From CAYMJK01 sp043101635 (GTDB taxonomy: Bacteria; Planctomycetota; Phycisphaerae; Phycisphaerales; UBA1924): a stretch of DNA of 24,735 nt. Made by a program: the position numbers and the translations under genes. Of the stretch, positions 15,825-23,499 are shown in pieces. The DNA is taken from positions 1 through 24,735 of the forward strand of contig JBICIE010000313.1 in the NCBI GenBank assembly GCA_043101635.1. Direction: 5' to 3'. Each line of letters starts with the position of its first letter. The stretch's first letter is position 1. The notes under the pieces are model-generated. The model ran no database searches. It was not told the origin of the DNA and saw only the letters and a program-made list of their open reading frames with translations.

Positions 15825-17323
15825 CGTCCGCCAGCGTTGTCACTCGGCGCCTCGGGCCCGGCTACCGGCTCGGGGGCCAGTGATCCCACCGGCGCGACCC
15901 GGTCGTAGGCCGCTGGCTTGTGGCAGCCCGGCGAGCAAGAGCCGCCCGTCTCCGTCAGCGTGAAGTTCAGCGGCAGTTCCCACTGGCCGAACTGGGCCGT
16001 CTCCCGGACCTGGGCCTTCGACTTGCTCGCGTGCGTGTTGTGGCAGCTCCGGCAGCTCCGCCCCTGCTCGCGATTGACGTGCAGGGCGTGCAGATTCGCC
16101 GTCCCGTCCCGGAACTTGGTGACCGTCGTCGGCGTCTCGAGGATCTGCCGCTGGTCATGGCAGGTGAAGCACAGCGCGTACGCCTCCTGCGAGAACGGCA
16201 CGTAGAACGACTCGGCGTATGACAGCTTCAGCAGCCGGGAGTGCTCCGCCCCGTGCACGCCGTGGCATGCGGCGCAGTCGCCGTCGGCCACCGGCCCGTG
16301 CAGGTTCGGCAGCCCGGCAATCAGCTCTGAAGCCGGCGGCGCCACGTGCTTGGCCGCGATCGCCCGCGGCGGCTGGCGGTCGGGGAAGTACGGCGCTGCC
16401 GGGCTCGCCTGGCGATCCTCCGCCGCCGACGGCTCGGTGCTCGGCTCGGCGCCGTGGCAGGCCATGCAGGCGCCGACCGGGTCATCGTGCTGCAGCGCCG
16501 ATGACTCGCTCGCGTGCGGCAGGTGGCAGTTCAGGCACGCCCGATCATCGAAGACCGCCGAGTGCTTGTGCTCCGCGGCCCGGGCCAGCGCGCCGACCGG
16601 CTCGTGGCAGGTCAGACACAGCCGCTCCACCTGCATCAACAGTTGCCCGGGCTGATCCGAGGCGTGAGTCGTGTGGCAGTCCAGGCAGTCACCCGCCGCC
16701 GGATCGTGCACGTGCAGGCTGTTGGCAAGGTCGTTGGCCACGCCCTCGTGACACGACATGCACAGGTCGCGCCGGGGCATCGCCAGCAGCCCCGCGTGGT
16801 CCGCCGCGTGCGCCGAGTGGCAGGTGGAGCATTCCCCGGTCGCCGCCGGAGGATGGATGTGCTCACCCGCGAGAGTATCGACATGGCACTCGGCGCACAG
16901 CCCCGCCATCGTCTCATGCGGCACGAGCTGGCGGTTGCTGGCCCCGTGCGGATCGTGGCAGGACAGGCACTGCCCCTCGGCAACCGGCTGGTGCACGATG
17001 TTCCCGCCCTTGCCCACGTCGATGTGGCAGAAGGTGCACAGCTCCGGCTCCTGCGTCTTCATGCTGAAGGTGTGCTCGGCCGGGTCGTCGTAGGTGTGGC
17101 ACATGGTGCACGCCCCCACGGCCGTCGGCCCGTGCAGGAACTCATGGTCCATCGTCTCGGCGTGGCACCCGCTCTCCGTGCAGTTGCGCACGCGCGTCGT
17201 GGGCGGATCGCGCGAAATCGGCCAGGCCACCCACCCCGCGGTGAGCACCAGCATCGGGACGATGAGCGCAGCGCCTCGGCGCCCGCCATGTCCGGACTCG
17301 CGCCTGGCCGGACGCCCTGCCAT
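15818..17323 (-). CDS. Large multiheme cytochrome, 15 heme motifs (13 CXXCH + CX4CH + CX3CH)
   Basis: A 501-residue protein with an N-terminal uncleaved anchor or signal (about residues 18-36). It then has CTESGCH (CX4CH, residues 48-54), thirteen CXXCH sites and a final CSPGCH (CX3CH, 463-468). Between them are HGP and HASE/HAAD doublets typical of doubled-CXXCH cytochromes, and a Pro/Ala-rich linker around residue 310-345. It is paralogous to the 476-residue cytochrome encoded at 19863, with the same order and the same closing segment (FRDG.ANLH.LHVN, then C-x3-CH). The ATG shares one base with the NapC-type gene stop and has GGAGG seven bases upstream. Likely a periplasmic electron carrier between the quinol dehydrogenase and the outer membrane; partner inferred from the operon. 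Confidence 0.92.
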   Translation of the reverse strand: MAGRPARRESGHGGRRGAALIVPMLVLTAGWVAWPISRDPPTTRVRNCTESGCHAETMDHEFLHGPTAVGACTMCHTYDDPAEHTFSMKTQEPELCTFCHIDVGKGGNIVHQPVAEGQCLSCHDPHGASNRQLVPHETMAGLCAECHVDTLAGEHIHPPAATGECSTCHSAHAADHAGLLAMPRRDLCMSCHEGVANDLANSLHVHDPAAGDCLDCHTTHASDQPGQLLMQVERLCLTCHEPVGALARAAEHKHSAVFDDRACLNCHLPHASESSALQHDDPVGACMACHGAEPSTEPSAAEDRQASPAAPYFPDRQPPRAIAAKHVAPPASELIAGLPNLHGPVADGDCAACHGVHGAEHSRLLKLSYAESFYVPFSQEAYALCFTCHDQRQILETPTTVTKFRDGTANLHALHVNREQGRSCRSCHNTHASKSKAQVRETAQFGQWELPLNFTLTETGGSCSPGCHKPAAYDRVAPVGSLAPEPVAGPEAPSDNAGGRP

Positions 17324-18849
17324 CAGCCACCCTCCGCGCCGCCGGGTGACGGCTTCGGCGCCGCGCCATCGCGTCCCTCGCCGCTCCGCTCCTCCCCGCC
17401 GGTCTGCGAGCGGGCCGTGTTGACCATGTCACGGGCCCGCTCCAGCAGGCTCTGCGTGTACCGCGGATTGTGTACGCCCCAACTGCCATCCATCTCCACC
17501 AGGTCGAGCAGCCCTCGGGCCGTCGCCAGCAGTTCCGCCGCCTCCCCGCCCTCGACGACCGCTTCGGCCGCCGCCAGGTCGCTGCTGGTCTTATCGAACA
17601 GGCCGCGGGCCGCTTCCTGCCACAGCGGGATCATCTGATCGCCGAGACCCGGCTCATGGCACGCGTCGCACGCTTCGGGTACGGCTCGCGCGACCCGCGC
17701 CTCTCCACTGGGGTAGGCGCTGAGCGGGGAGGGAGCGATGTGACACCCGGTGCAGTCGACGTGCGCCATGAACATCGGGCTGATTGGCTGCGTGCCGATG
17801 TCCCCCTCGATCTTCTCCACCTCGTGCAGGTACGCCTGACGCTGAACCTGATGCTGGTCCTGGTGGCAACTGCGGCAGTCGAACTGTTCCAGGGTCATCG
17901 TCTGCGCCGCCGGACCATGCCGGGGCGTGCCGTGGCAACTGAAGCACTCGATCTTGTGCCGCCCCTCCGCGTGGGCCCGGTGGATCTCCTCGGTCGGCAT
18001 CGCCTTCTCAATGCCGAACGTGTGACACGCCAGGCATGAGCCGTCGTCGATCGGCTGCGGCTGGGCCGTCGTGTCGCGGTGGCACGATTCGCAGGCCGCC
18101 CCGTAGCTGAGATACTCCTCGTGGTCCACCAGCATGCCGCGATACTCGAATGGCTTGCTCGGCGGCTGGTGGCAGGTCTTGCAGGTTGCAGGCGGGCGTC
18201 CCTCGAGGTCCTGCCCGGCGGTATCAGCCGCATGCCCGTCGCGAACGGCCAGCCGGATGACCGGCGCCATGCCGCCGTTGTAGGAGACCTCCGTGCCGGC
18301 GCCGAGCGGCTGCGCTGTCCCGTCCGTCTCCATCAGGTGGCACGTGATGCAGACGGTCGTATTCACCTCGAAGTGCGTATCACCCTTGACGTGCGAGTGA
18401 CACGTGGTGCAGCCGATTTCGATGCCGTAGTACTCCTTGCCGACGTGCTTGCCGTGCTTGAACTGGAACGTGTCGTTGAACGTGTTCGTGTTGCTGACCG
18501 TCTCCATCGAGTGGCAGCCCGAGCGCAGGCACGCCATCTGGCTGACCGACGCCGACGGCTTGTTGGACGTCCGGTTCAGGGTGTCGTCGACGACCTGGCC
18601 GAGGCCGTTGAGTTTGGCCTCGAGGAAGCTGTTCACACCGGGGGAGATGTGGCACTTCACGCAGCCGACGTCGCCGTGGGCGCTCTCCTTCCAGCTCGTG
18701 TAGAAAGGCTCCATGATGTGGCAGGAGTTGCAGAACCAGCTCTGTGACGTCACCTCGACCGACGCCACGCTGAGCACGACGAAGCTCCCGAGCCCGATCG
18801 AGCCCCACTTGATCCACCGGCGCCTGCGCGATGTCGGCTTCTTGTCCAT
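17323..18849 (-). CDS. NapC/NirT-type membrane-anchored multiheme cytochrome (quinol dehydrogenase)
   Basis: A 508-residue cytochrome with a basic N-terminus and one membrane helix (about 14-33), followed at once by the NapC/NirT signature: CNSCHIMEPFYTSWKESAH (from residue 40) and CVKCHISPG (from 63). Twelve heme motifs are present: eleven CXXCH and one CLRSGCH (CX4CH, 107-113). After the last heme comes a helical region (about 425-485) containing WGVHNPRYTQSLLERA, resembling the closing helices of NrfA/octaheme cytochromes, then a Gly/Glu-rich tail. The family takes electrons from membrane quinol and passes them to periplasmic cytochromes, as CymA and Geobacter ImcH do. Here the anchor and quinol site appear fused to a long heme chain. 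It lies 15 bp after the redoxin-TPR gene; the ribosome site is weak. Confidence 0.9.
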   Translation of the reverse strand: MDKKPTSRRRRWIKWGSIGLGSFVVLSVASVEVTSQSWFCNSCHIMEPFYTSWKESAHGDVGCVKCHISPGVNSFLEAKLNGLGQVVDDTLNRTSNKPSASVSQMACLRSGCHSMETVSNTNTFNDTFQFKHGKHVGKEYYGIEIGCTTCHSHVKGDTHFEVNTTVCITCHLMETDGTAQPLGAGTEVSYNGGMAPVIRLAVRDGHAADTAGQDLEGRPPATCKTCHQPPSKPFEYRGMLVDHEEYLSYGAACESCHRDTTAQPQPIDDGSCLACHTFGIEKAMPTEEIHRAHAEGRHKIECFSCHGTPRHGPAAQTMTLEQFDCRSCHQDQHQVQRQAYLHEVEKIEGDIGTQPISPMFMAHVDCTGCHIAPSPLSAYPSGEARVARAVPEACDACHEPGLGDQMIPLWQEAARGLFDKTSSDLAAAEAVVEGGEAAELLATARGLLDLVEMDGSWGVHNPRYTQSLLERARDMVNTARSQTGGEERSGEGRDGAAPKPSPGGAEGG

Positions 18850-18864
18850 CCTCGTCCGGCCTTC

Positions 18865-19866
18865 CTAGCGGTCCAGCAGCTTCTCCAGCGCGGTGCGGTA
18901 CGCGGCTGCCGCGTCCTTCCAGCGGCCGCGCTGGTCGTAGATCAGACCCATCAGGTAGTGCGCCGTGGGGCTGGAGGGGTCCTTCTCCAGCGCTGCGCGA
19001 ACAGCTTCTTCCGCCGCATCCAGGTCGGCGCCCCCGCGCGTGATCTGCACCCGAGCAAGCCCCAGGGCGCCCTCGAACGACTCCGGCTCCAGCTCCAGCA
19101 CCCGCCGGAACTCCGCCTCAGCCTCCTCCGCGCGCCCCTGACGCAGCCGGATGCGCCCCAGCGCCAGGTGGGCCCGGGCGTTGTCGCGCTCCATCGCCAG
19201 CGCCTCCCGAAGCCGGGCCTCGGCCATGTCATACAGCCGACGCGCGGCAAGCTCCTCGGCAAGGCTCACCAGGCGATCCGCCCGGCTCGCAGCTTCCTGA
19301 TGGCGGTCATCGCCGGCGATGCTCCGCTCCAGTTGCTCAGGGCTCTCCTGGCCGGTCGCCACCAACAGCGCCTCACGCACCAGCGTCTTGAACTGCGGCA
19401 GAAACGCCGGCGCCGCGTACACCACCTTCTGATCCGAACCGACCACGACAACGCTCGGCACGACCAGGATCTTGTAGGCGCCGAACGCCGCGCGCTGCGG
19501 ATCCACCATCACAACGGCCGGAAGACTGCCCTCCGGCCTGGCCGCCACCTCTTCCGCCGTGACCTCGTGCGCGGTCAGCAGGATCGGCACAACGCCGCTG
19601 TGCGCAAGCCGCTCCTCCGACAGCGCTGACAGCACGTCCCGGCACGCCTGGAACGTAGCCGGATTCGTGAATTCACCGAAGACCAGAGCCATCGGCCGAT
19701 CCCCGAACTGCGCTGTGCCGATCGCCTTGCCGCCGACGGTCGTCGCCGTGATCTCCGGAGCGTCAGCCCCGCGCGGCGGCAGCGCCGCAGCGCTCTGGAC
19801 CAGGATCGTCGCACCGCCCATGACTCCGCACACCCGGCGCCAGCTTCTGCTTGTCGCCAGTGTCAT
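18865..19866 (-). CDS. Exported redoxin-like protein with TPR domain, CXXC degenerate
   Basis: A 333-residue protein with a signal sequence (to about residue 28), a thioredoxin/AhpC-like domain (about 33-165) and two to four TPR repeats (about 200-330: DNARAHLALGRIRLRQG, SPTAHYLMGLIYDQRG). The redoxin domain keeps strand pattern and a cis-Pro-like VPS, but where TlpA/CcmG proteins have WCxxC it reads FQAC: only the second cysteine (Cys75) remains, so ordinary thiol-disulfide exchange is unlikely. GGAGG lies six bases before the ATG, which overlaps the upstream cytochrome stop (ATGA). Sitting among multiheme cytochrome genes, it may bind apocytochromes or partners as a scaffold; this is inference. 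Confidence 0.85.
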   Translation of the reverse strand: MTLATSRSWRRVCGVMGGATILVQSAAALPPRGADAPEITATTVGGKAIGTAQFGDRPMALVFGEFTNPATFQACRDVLSALSEERLAHSGVVPILLTAHEVTAEEVAARPEGSLPAVVMVDPQRAAFGAYKILVVPSVVVVGSDQKVVYAAPAFLPQFKTLVREALLVATGQESPEQLERSIAGDDRHQEAASRADRLVSLAEELAARRLYDMAEARLREALAMERDNARAHLALGRIRLRQGRAEEAEAEFRRVLELEPESFEGALGLARVQITRGGADLDAAEEAVRAALEKDPSSPTAHYLMGLIYDQRGRWKDAAAAYRTALEKLLDR

Positions 19867-21293
19867 CGCGTACCTCCAGCATCTCGCGCCACCGGCGGGG
19901 GCGGCTCAGCGCCATCGCCCCGGGTGTACGTGCGTTCCGTGTGACATCCGGGGGTGCATGAGCCACCCTCGCGGGTCTGCTGGAAGTTGATCTCCAGCAT
20001 CCAGCCGGCCGAACCGAACGGCACCGCCTCGCGCACGTGCGCCGGCCGGCGCGACGCGTGTACTTCGTGGCAGGCCCGGCATGTCCGGCCCTTCTCCTGG
20101 TTGACGTGCAGCCAGTGGAGATTCGTCGCGCCATCCCGGAAGTTCGTCAGGCCGATGCCCGCGGAGTCCAGCACGAGATCCGGAATGTGGCAGCGGAAGC
20201 ACAGCTTGAACGTGTCAATCTCGAACGGGGCATAGAACTCCGGCGGATACGCCTCCACCAGCAGGCTGTGCCGCTGCGCTCCATGCGGCTGATGACAGGT
20301 GGTGCAGACGCCTTCCCGCACCGGGCCATGATGCTCCGGGTTCTTCGCGAGCAGCGCCGCCATGTCGGTCAGCGTCGTGCCGCGGCTCGACTGGATCGGC
20401 TCATCGTGGCACTCCAGGCAGTAGGCTGCCTCGTCCGCCCGGCGCAGGCTCGGCAGCGTCGAGCCGTGCGGCTCGTGACAGACCACACAGCCCCCCTCCT
20501 GCATCACCGCGCCATGGACGACTTCCACCCCGGCCAGCGTCTGCTCGACCGCCTGCTCATGACATTGCAGGCACAGGTCCGGCGCGCTGGCCTCCAGTTG
20601 ATACTCGTGCTCCGAGGCGTGCGGATCGTGGCAGCCCACGCACCCGACTTCGAGCGCCGCGTGCGCCATCCAGCCCGCCTCCGAATGCGCCAGCACATCC
20701 TCGTGGCACGTCAGGCAGGTGGACCGCTCGCTCCTGCGAAGCAGCGCCCTCTCCTGCGAGGCGTGCGGATCATGGCAGACAATGCACGCGCCCAGGACGA
20801 CCGGCCCGTGCACATAGGCGCCGGTCGTCAGCGAGCGATCGTGGCACCGGCCGCACAGGTCCCGGTTCGGGTCCGCCAGCAGGGCGGATTTGTGCTCGGA
20901 GCCGTGCGGGTCGTGGCACTTCAGGCAGGCGCCCTCGCGCACCGGCGCGTGGGCCGTCAGACGCCCGGGCAGGGCGTGACAGCGGACGCACAACTCCTCC
21001 GGGGGCGCCACCAGGTAGAAGCGGTGTTCATCCGGGCTCCCGAGCGCGTGACAGCTCCCGCAGTCCCGCTTTGCGGGCCCGTGCATGAAGGTGTGATTCT
21101 GGATGTCGTAGTGGCAATCGCCGGCGCAGGTCTGCGGACCCGCCGCCTCCTGTCCCGCCGGCTGGCGCCCCACCTGCCCTGCCGCCACCACGGCCGCCAG
21201 CGCCACGCCGACAGCTGCCCAGACCAGACCCGCTGGATGAGAAGCTATCGGACGTATGGGCGCGCACCTCACGGCGGCAAGGCGACTGCACAT
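19863..21293 (-). CDS. Large multiheme cytochrome, 15 heme motifs (13 CXXCH + 2 CX3CH)
   Basis: A protein of up to 476 residues with an export signal (hydrophobic about 22-38) and fifteen heme sites: CAGDCH (CX3CH, residues 56-61), thirteen CXXCH with HDPHAS/HDPHGS doublets, and a closing CTPGCH (446-451). It is paralogous to the 501-residue cytochrome in the same operon. It is the first gene of the minus-strand operon. The ATG at 21293 lies inside a GG-N10-GC sigma-54-like box, so if that box is real the start must be further in; an in-frame GTG at 21272 (residue 8) keeps the signal peptide and would make the message nearly leaderless. No good ribosome site precedes either start. Confidence 0.9.
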   Translation of the reverse strand: MCSRLAAVRCAPIRPIASHPAGLVWAAVGVALAAVVAAGQVGRQPAGQEAAGPQTCAGDCHYDIQNHTFMHGPAKRDCGSCHALGSPDEHRFYLVAPPEELCVRCHALPGRLTAHAPVREGACLKCHDPHGSEHKSALLADPNRDLCGRCHDRSLTTGAYVHGPVVLGACIVCHDPHASQERALLRRSERSTCLTCHEDVLAHSEAGWMAHAALEVGCVGCHDPHASEHEYQLEASAPDLCLQCHEQAVEQTLAGVEVVHGAVMQEGGCVVCHEPHGSTLPSLRRADEAAYCLECHDEPIQSSRGTTLTDMAALLAKNPEHHGPVREGVCTTCHQPHGAQRHSLLVEAYPPEFYAPFEIDTFKLCFRCHIPDLVLDSAGIGLTNFRDGATNLHWLHVNQEKGRTCRACHEVHASRRPAHVREAVPFGSAGWMLEINFQQTREGGSCTPGCHTERTYTRGDGAEPPPPVARDAGGTR

Positions 21294-21302
21294 CCCGTGC
21301 CA
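21287..21302 (-). promoter_or_regulatory. Sigma-54-like box at the start of the minus-strand cytochrome operon
   Basis: On the minus strand TGGCAC, five bases, GTGCA, with ten bases between GG (21301-21300) and GC (21289-21288): one mismatch to consensus. It overlaps the first ATG of the 476-residue cytochrome, so either translation starts downstream or the match is accidental. Predicted transcription start near 21277. Confidence 0.45.
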
Positions 21303-21324
21303 TGCCCCAAAACTGCCGGCAGGC

Positions 21325-21348
21325 GATTCCCGAGCATGGGGATTCCCG
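21325..21348. promoter_or_regulatory. Direct repeat of GATTCCCG, candidate enhancer sites
   Basis: GATTCCCG occurs at 21325-21332 and 21341-21348, 16 bases apart. The first copy extends to ATTCCCGA, the exact complement of TCGGGAAT found at 8095-8102 in the other control region. The sites lie about 115-130 bp upstream of the predicted start of the plus-strand operon, a typical enhancer distance. Confidence 0.45.
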
Positions 21349-21375
21349 CCGCTGGCGTTCCCAACTCCTGTATAT

Positions 21376-21389
21376 TCTCAACATTGAGA
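21376..21389. promoter_or_regulatory. Perfect inverted repeat TCTCAA-CA-TTGAGA
   Basis: A 14-base palindrome with six-base arms lies midway in the 189-bp divergent region, in its most AT-rich stretch (beside TATATT). It differs from the TCGGGA sites, so it may bind another regulator. It could instead be chance; no second copy was noticed. Confidence 0.35.
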
Positions 21390-21433
21390 CTGCCTTGACA
21401 GCCGCGGAGCCGCAATGGACCCCGATTGGGCTT

Positions 21434-21449
21434 CGGCACGAGGCTTGCA
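21434..21449 (+). promoter_or_regulatory. Sigma-54 (-24/-12) promoter for the NTF2-like/NtrC/kinase operon
   Basis: CGGCAC, five bases, TTGCA, with GG at 21435-21436 and GC at 21447-21448 separated by ten bases; one mismatch to TGGCAC-N5-TTGCA. The predicted start is near 21460, 23 bases before the ATG at 21483, leaving room for the GAAAGG ribosome site. The operon contains the sigma-54 activator itself, so autoregulation is expected. Confidence 0.72.
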
Positions 21450-21482
21450 GGCCAAAGCTCCGACCCCTGAGAAAGGCGCCTG

Positions 21483-22061
21483 ATGAACCTGCTGATCCCG
21501 ATTGTCGCTGGACTCGCCCTCGCCGGGGCCAACCTCGGGACGCCCGCAACGCCGGGCGCCCAGCCCGCCGGCCCCCAGCCCGCCCAGGAGGTCCGCACCG
21601 CCGACGTCACGACGATCGACGGGGTCATGACCGCCCTGTACGAGTCGATCTCGGGCCCCGCGGGCCAGCCCCGCGACTGGGACCGCCTCCGCTCCCTGTG
21701 CCGCCCCGACACCCGCTTTGTCGCGGCACGCACGCTGGAGGACGGGCGCACCGCGATCTTCGCCCTCAGCGTCGACGACTTCGTGATGCACAACCGCAAG
21801 TACTTCGAACGCGGCGGGTACTTCGAGACCGAGGTCGCCCGCCGGGCCGAAGAGTTCGGCAACATCGCCCATATCTGGAGCACCTACGAGTCCCGCCGCC
21901 AGGCCGACGCCGACCCGTACCTCCGCGGCATCTACAGCGTCCAGTTGCTGAAGGACAAGGACCGCTGGTGGCTCATCAGCGTCTACTGGGACTACGAGCG
22001 AGAGGACAATCCCATGCCGGCGAAGTACCTCAAGAGCCCTGATGAGAGTTCTGATCAATAG
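21483..22061 (+). CDS. Exported NTF2/SnoaL-like protein of unknown function
   Basis: A 192-residue protein with a signal sequence (about residues 1-20) and a Pro/Ala-rich linker, then an alpha+beta fold resembling NTF2/SnoaL-like proteins. It has an N-terminal helix pair (TTIDGVMTALYESISG, DWDRLRSLCRPDTRF) and closing strands with the typical RWWLISVYWDYE. Such domains bind small ligands or serve as non-catalytic adaptors. It has no heme motif. It is the first gene downstream of a sigma-54 promoter and 11 bp before the NtrC-type regulator, so a sensing or accessory role in the same circuit is plausible but unproven. The ATG follows AAGG by six bases. Confidence 0.8.
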   Translation: MNLLIPIVAGLALAGANLGTPATPGAQPAGPQPAQEVRTADVTTIDGVMTALYESISGPAGQPRDWDRLRSLCRPDTRFVAARTLEDGRTAIFALSVDDFVMHNRKYFERGGYFETEVARRAEEFGNIAHIWSTYESRRQADADPYLRGIYSVQLLKDKDRWWLISVYWDYEREDNPMPAKYLKSPDESSDQ

Positions 22062-22072
22062 GACGCGAGCGG

Positions 22073-23476
22073 ATGGCTGATTCCGGAGATTCCCGCACCG
22101 CAGGCAAGACCATCCTCGTGGCCGAGGATGAGCAGTTGCTCCGATCCTCCCTCGCCGAGCTCCTGCGCGAAGAGGGCTACATGGTTCTCGAAGCCGCCAA
22201 CGGTGTGGAGGCCTACGAGATGGCCGTGGAGCGGCCGGTCGATCTCGTCCTCACCGACATCCGCATGCCGGAGATGGATGGGCTCGCCCTGCTGCAGCGC
22301 CTCCAGCAGCTTGCCGCCCAGACGCCCGTGCTCGTCATGACCGCCTTCGGCACGGTGGAAAGCGCTGTCGCCGCCATGCACGCGGGCGCCGTCGACTACC
22401 TGCTCAAGCCCGTCCAGTTCGAGGACATGCTCATGCGCGTGCGCAGAGCCCTGGAGTTCGGCGAGATGCGGCGCGACCGGCGCTTCCTCACCGAGCAGCT
22501 TGCTGCCCAGAGCGAGTTTCACAACCTCATCGGCGAGTCGCCCGGGATGCGCCGGCTGTTCCAGCTTGCCCAGAAGCTCTCCACGGTCCGCAGCAACGTC
22601 CTGATCGTCGGCGACTCCGGGACCGGCAAGGAACTGTTCGCCCGGGCCATCCACTACAACGGCATCACCCGGGACAAGCCGTTCGTCGCCGTCAACTGCG
22701 GCGCCATCCCCGACTCCCTGATCGAATCCGAGCTGTTCGGGCACCGTAAGGGCGCCTTCACCGGCGCCGTCAGCGACCGCATCGGCTACTTCGAGGCCGC
22801 CAACGGCGGCACGCTCTTCCTCGACGAGATCTCCACCCTGCCGCTGGCGGTCCAGAGTTCCCTGCTGCGCGTGCTCGAGGAGCGGGTCGTGGTCCCGGTG
22901 GGCGACACCCGACCCCGCCCCGTCAACGTCCGCATCATCGCCGCCTCCAACCAGGAACTGCGTCAACTCACGCGGGAAGGCGGCTTCCGCGAGGATCTGC
23001 TGTACCGCCTCGATGTCGTCCGCCTGGAGATCCCGCCGCTGCGCGAACGCCGGCAGGACATTCCGCTGCTGGCCCACCACTTCCTGCAGAAGTACAGCCG
23101 CGAGATGAACACCCAGGTGCTCGGCATCAGCAATGCCGCCATGCGGGCCCTGCTCAATCACGAGTGGCGCGGCAACGTCCGCGAACTGGAGAATGTCATC
23201 GAGCGCGCTGTGATCTTCGCCGGCGGACGAGAGATCGGCGTGGACGATCTGCCCTTCCAGCCCGCCGCCGGGGTCGACGATTCGGCCGAGGACCTCAAGG
23301 GCGCCATGCGCCAGTTCGAGCGACAGCACATCATCCACAGCCTCCGGGAGCATCATTACGACAAATCCGAGGCCGCCAAGCGCCTCGGCATCGGGCTCTC
23401 CAGCCTGTACCGCAAGCTGGAAGAGCTGGGCATTCCCAAGGATCTCGCCGAGGTCGACGCAGGCGTGTCGACCTGA
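22073..23476 (+). CDS. NtrC-family sigma-54-dependent response regulator
   Basis: A 467-residue three-domain regulator. Receiver domain (about 12-128): acidic pair E18/D19, phospho-acceptor D62, T90 and K112. AAA+ domain (about 151-375): Walker A GDSGTGKE (180-187), an intact GAFTGA loop (227-232) that contacts sigma-54, Walker B TLFLDEI (D251/E252) and an arginine-finger region FREDLLYRLDV. C-terminal Fis-type helix-turn-helix (KSEAAKRLGIGLSSLYRKLEELG). All features needed for phosphorylation-dependent sigma-54 activation are present. It is followed by a kinase-like gene after 23 bp. Given -24/-12 boxes in both control regions of this window, it is the obvious candidate activator of the cytochrome and ccm genes and of its own operon; that target set is inferred. 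Confidence 0.96.
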   Translation: MADSGDSRTAGKTILVAEDEQLLRSSLAELLREEGYMVLEAANGVEAYEMAVERPVDLVLTDIRMPEMDGLALLQRLQQLAAQTPVLVMTAFGTVESAVAAMHAGAVDYLLKPVQFEDMLMRVRRALEFGEMRRDRRFLTEQLAAQSEFHNLIGESPGMRRLFQLAQKLSTVRSNVLIVGDSGTGKELFARAIHYNGITRDKPFVAVNCGAIPDSLIESELFGHRKGAFTGAVSDRIGYFEAANGGTLFLDEISTLPLAVQSSLLRVLEERVVVPVGDTRPRPVNVRIIAASNQELRQLTREGGFREDLLYRLDVVRLEIPPLRERRQDIPLLAHHFLQKYSREMNTQVLGISNAAMRALLNHEWRGNVRELENVIERAVIFAGGREIGVDDLPFQPAAGVDDSAEDLKGAMRQFERQHIIHSLREHHYDKSEAAKRLGIGLSSLYRKLEELGIPKDLAEVDAGVST

Positions 23477-23499
23477 TCGCCCCACTGGCGGTCTCCGCC

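Noticed and set aside
18865..19866. Considered the redoxin-TPR protein as the missing CcmG.
   Set aside because: It lacks the first cysteine of CXXC and carries a TPR domain, so it cannot do CcmG chemistry as understood.
21395..21400. TTGACA, a perfect sigma-70 -35 hexamer.
   Set aside because: No -10-like sequence follows at 16-18 bp; the downstream sequence is GC-rich. The sigma-54 box at 21434 explains the operon better.
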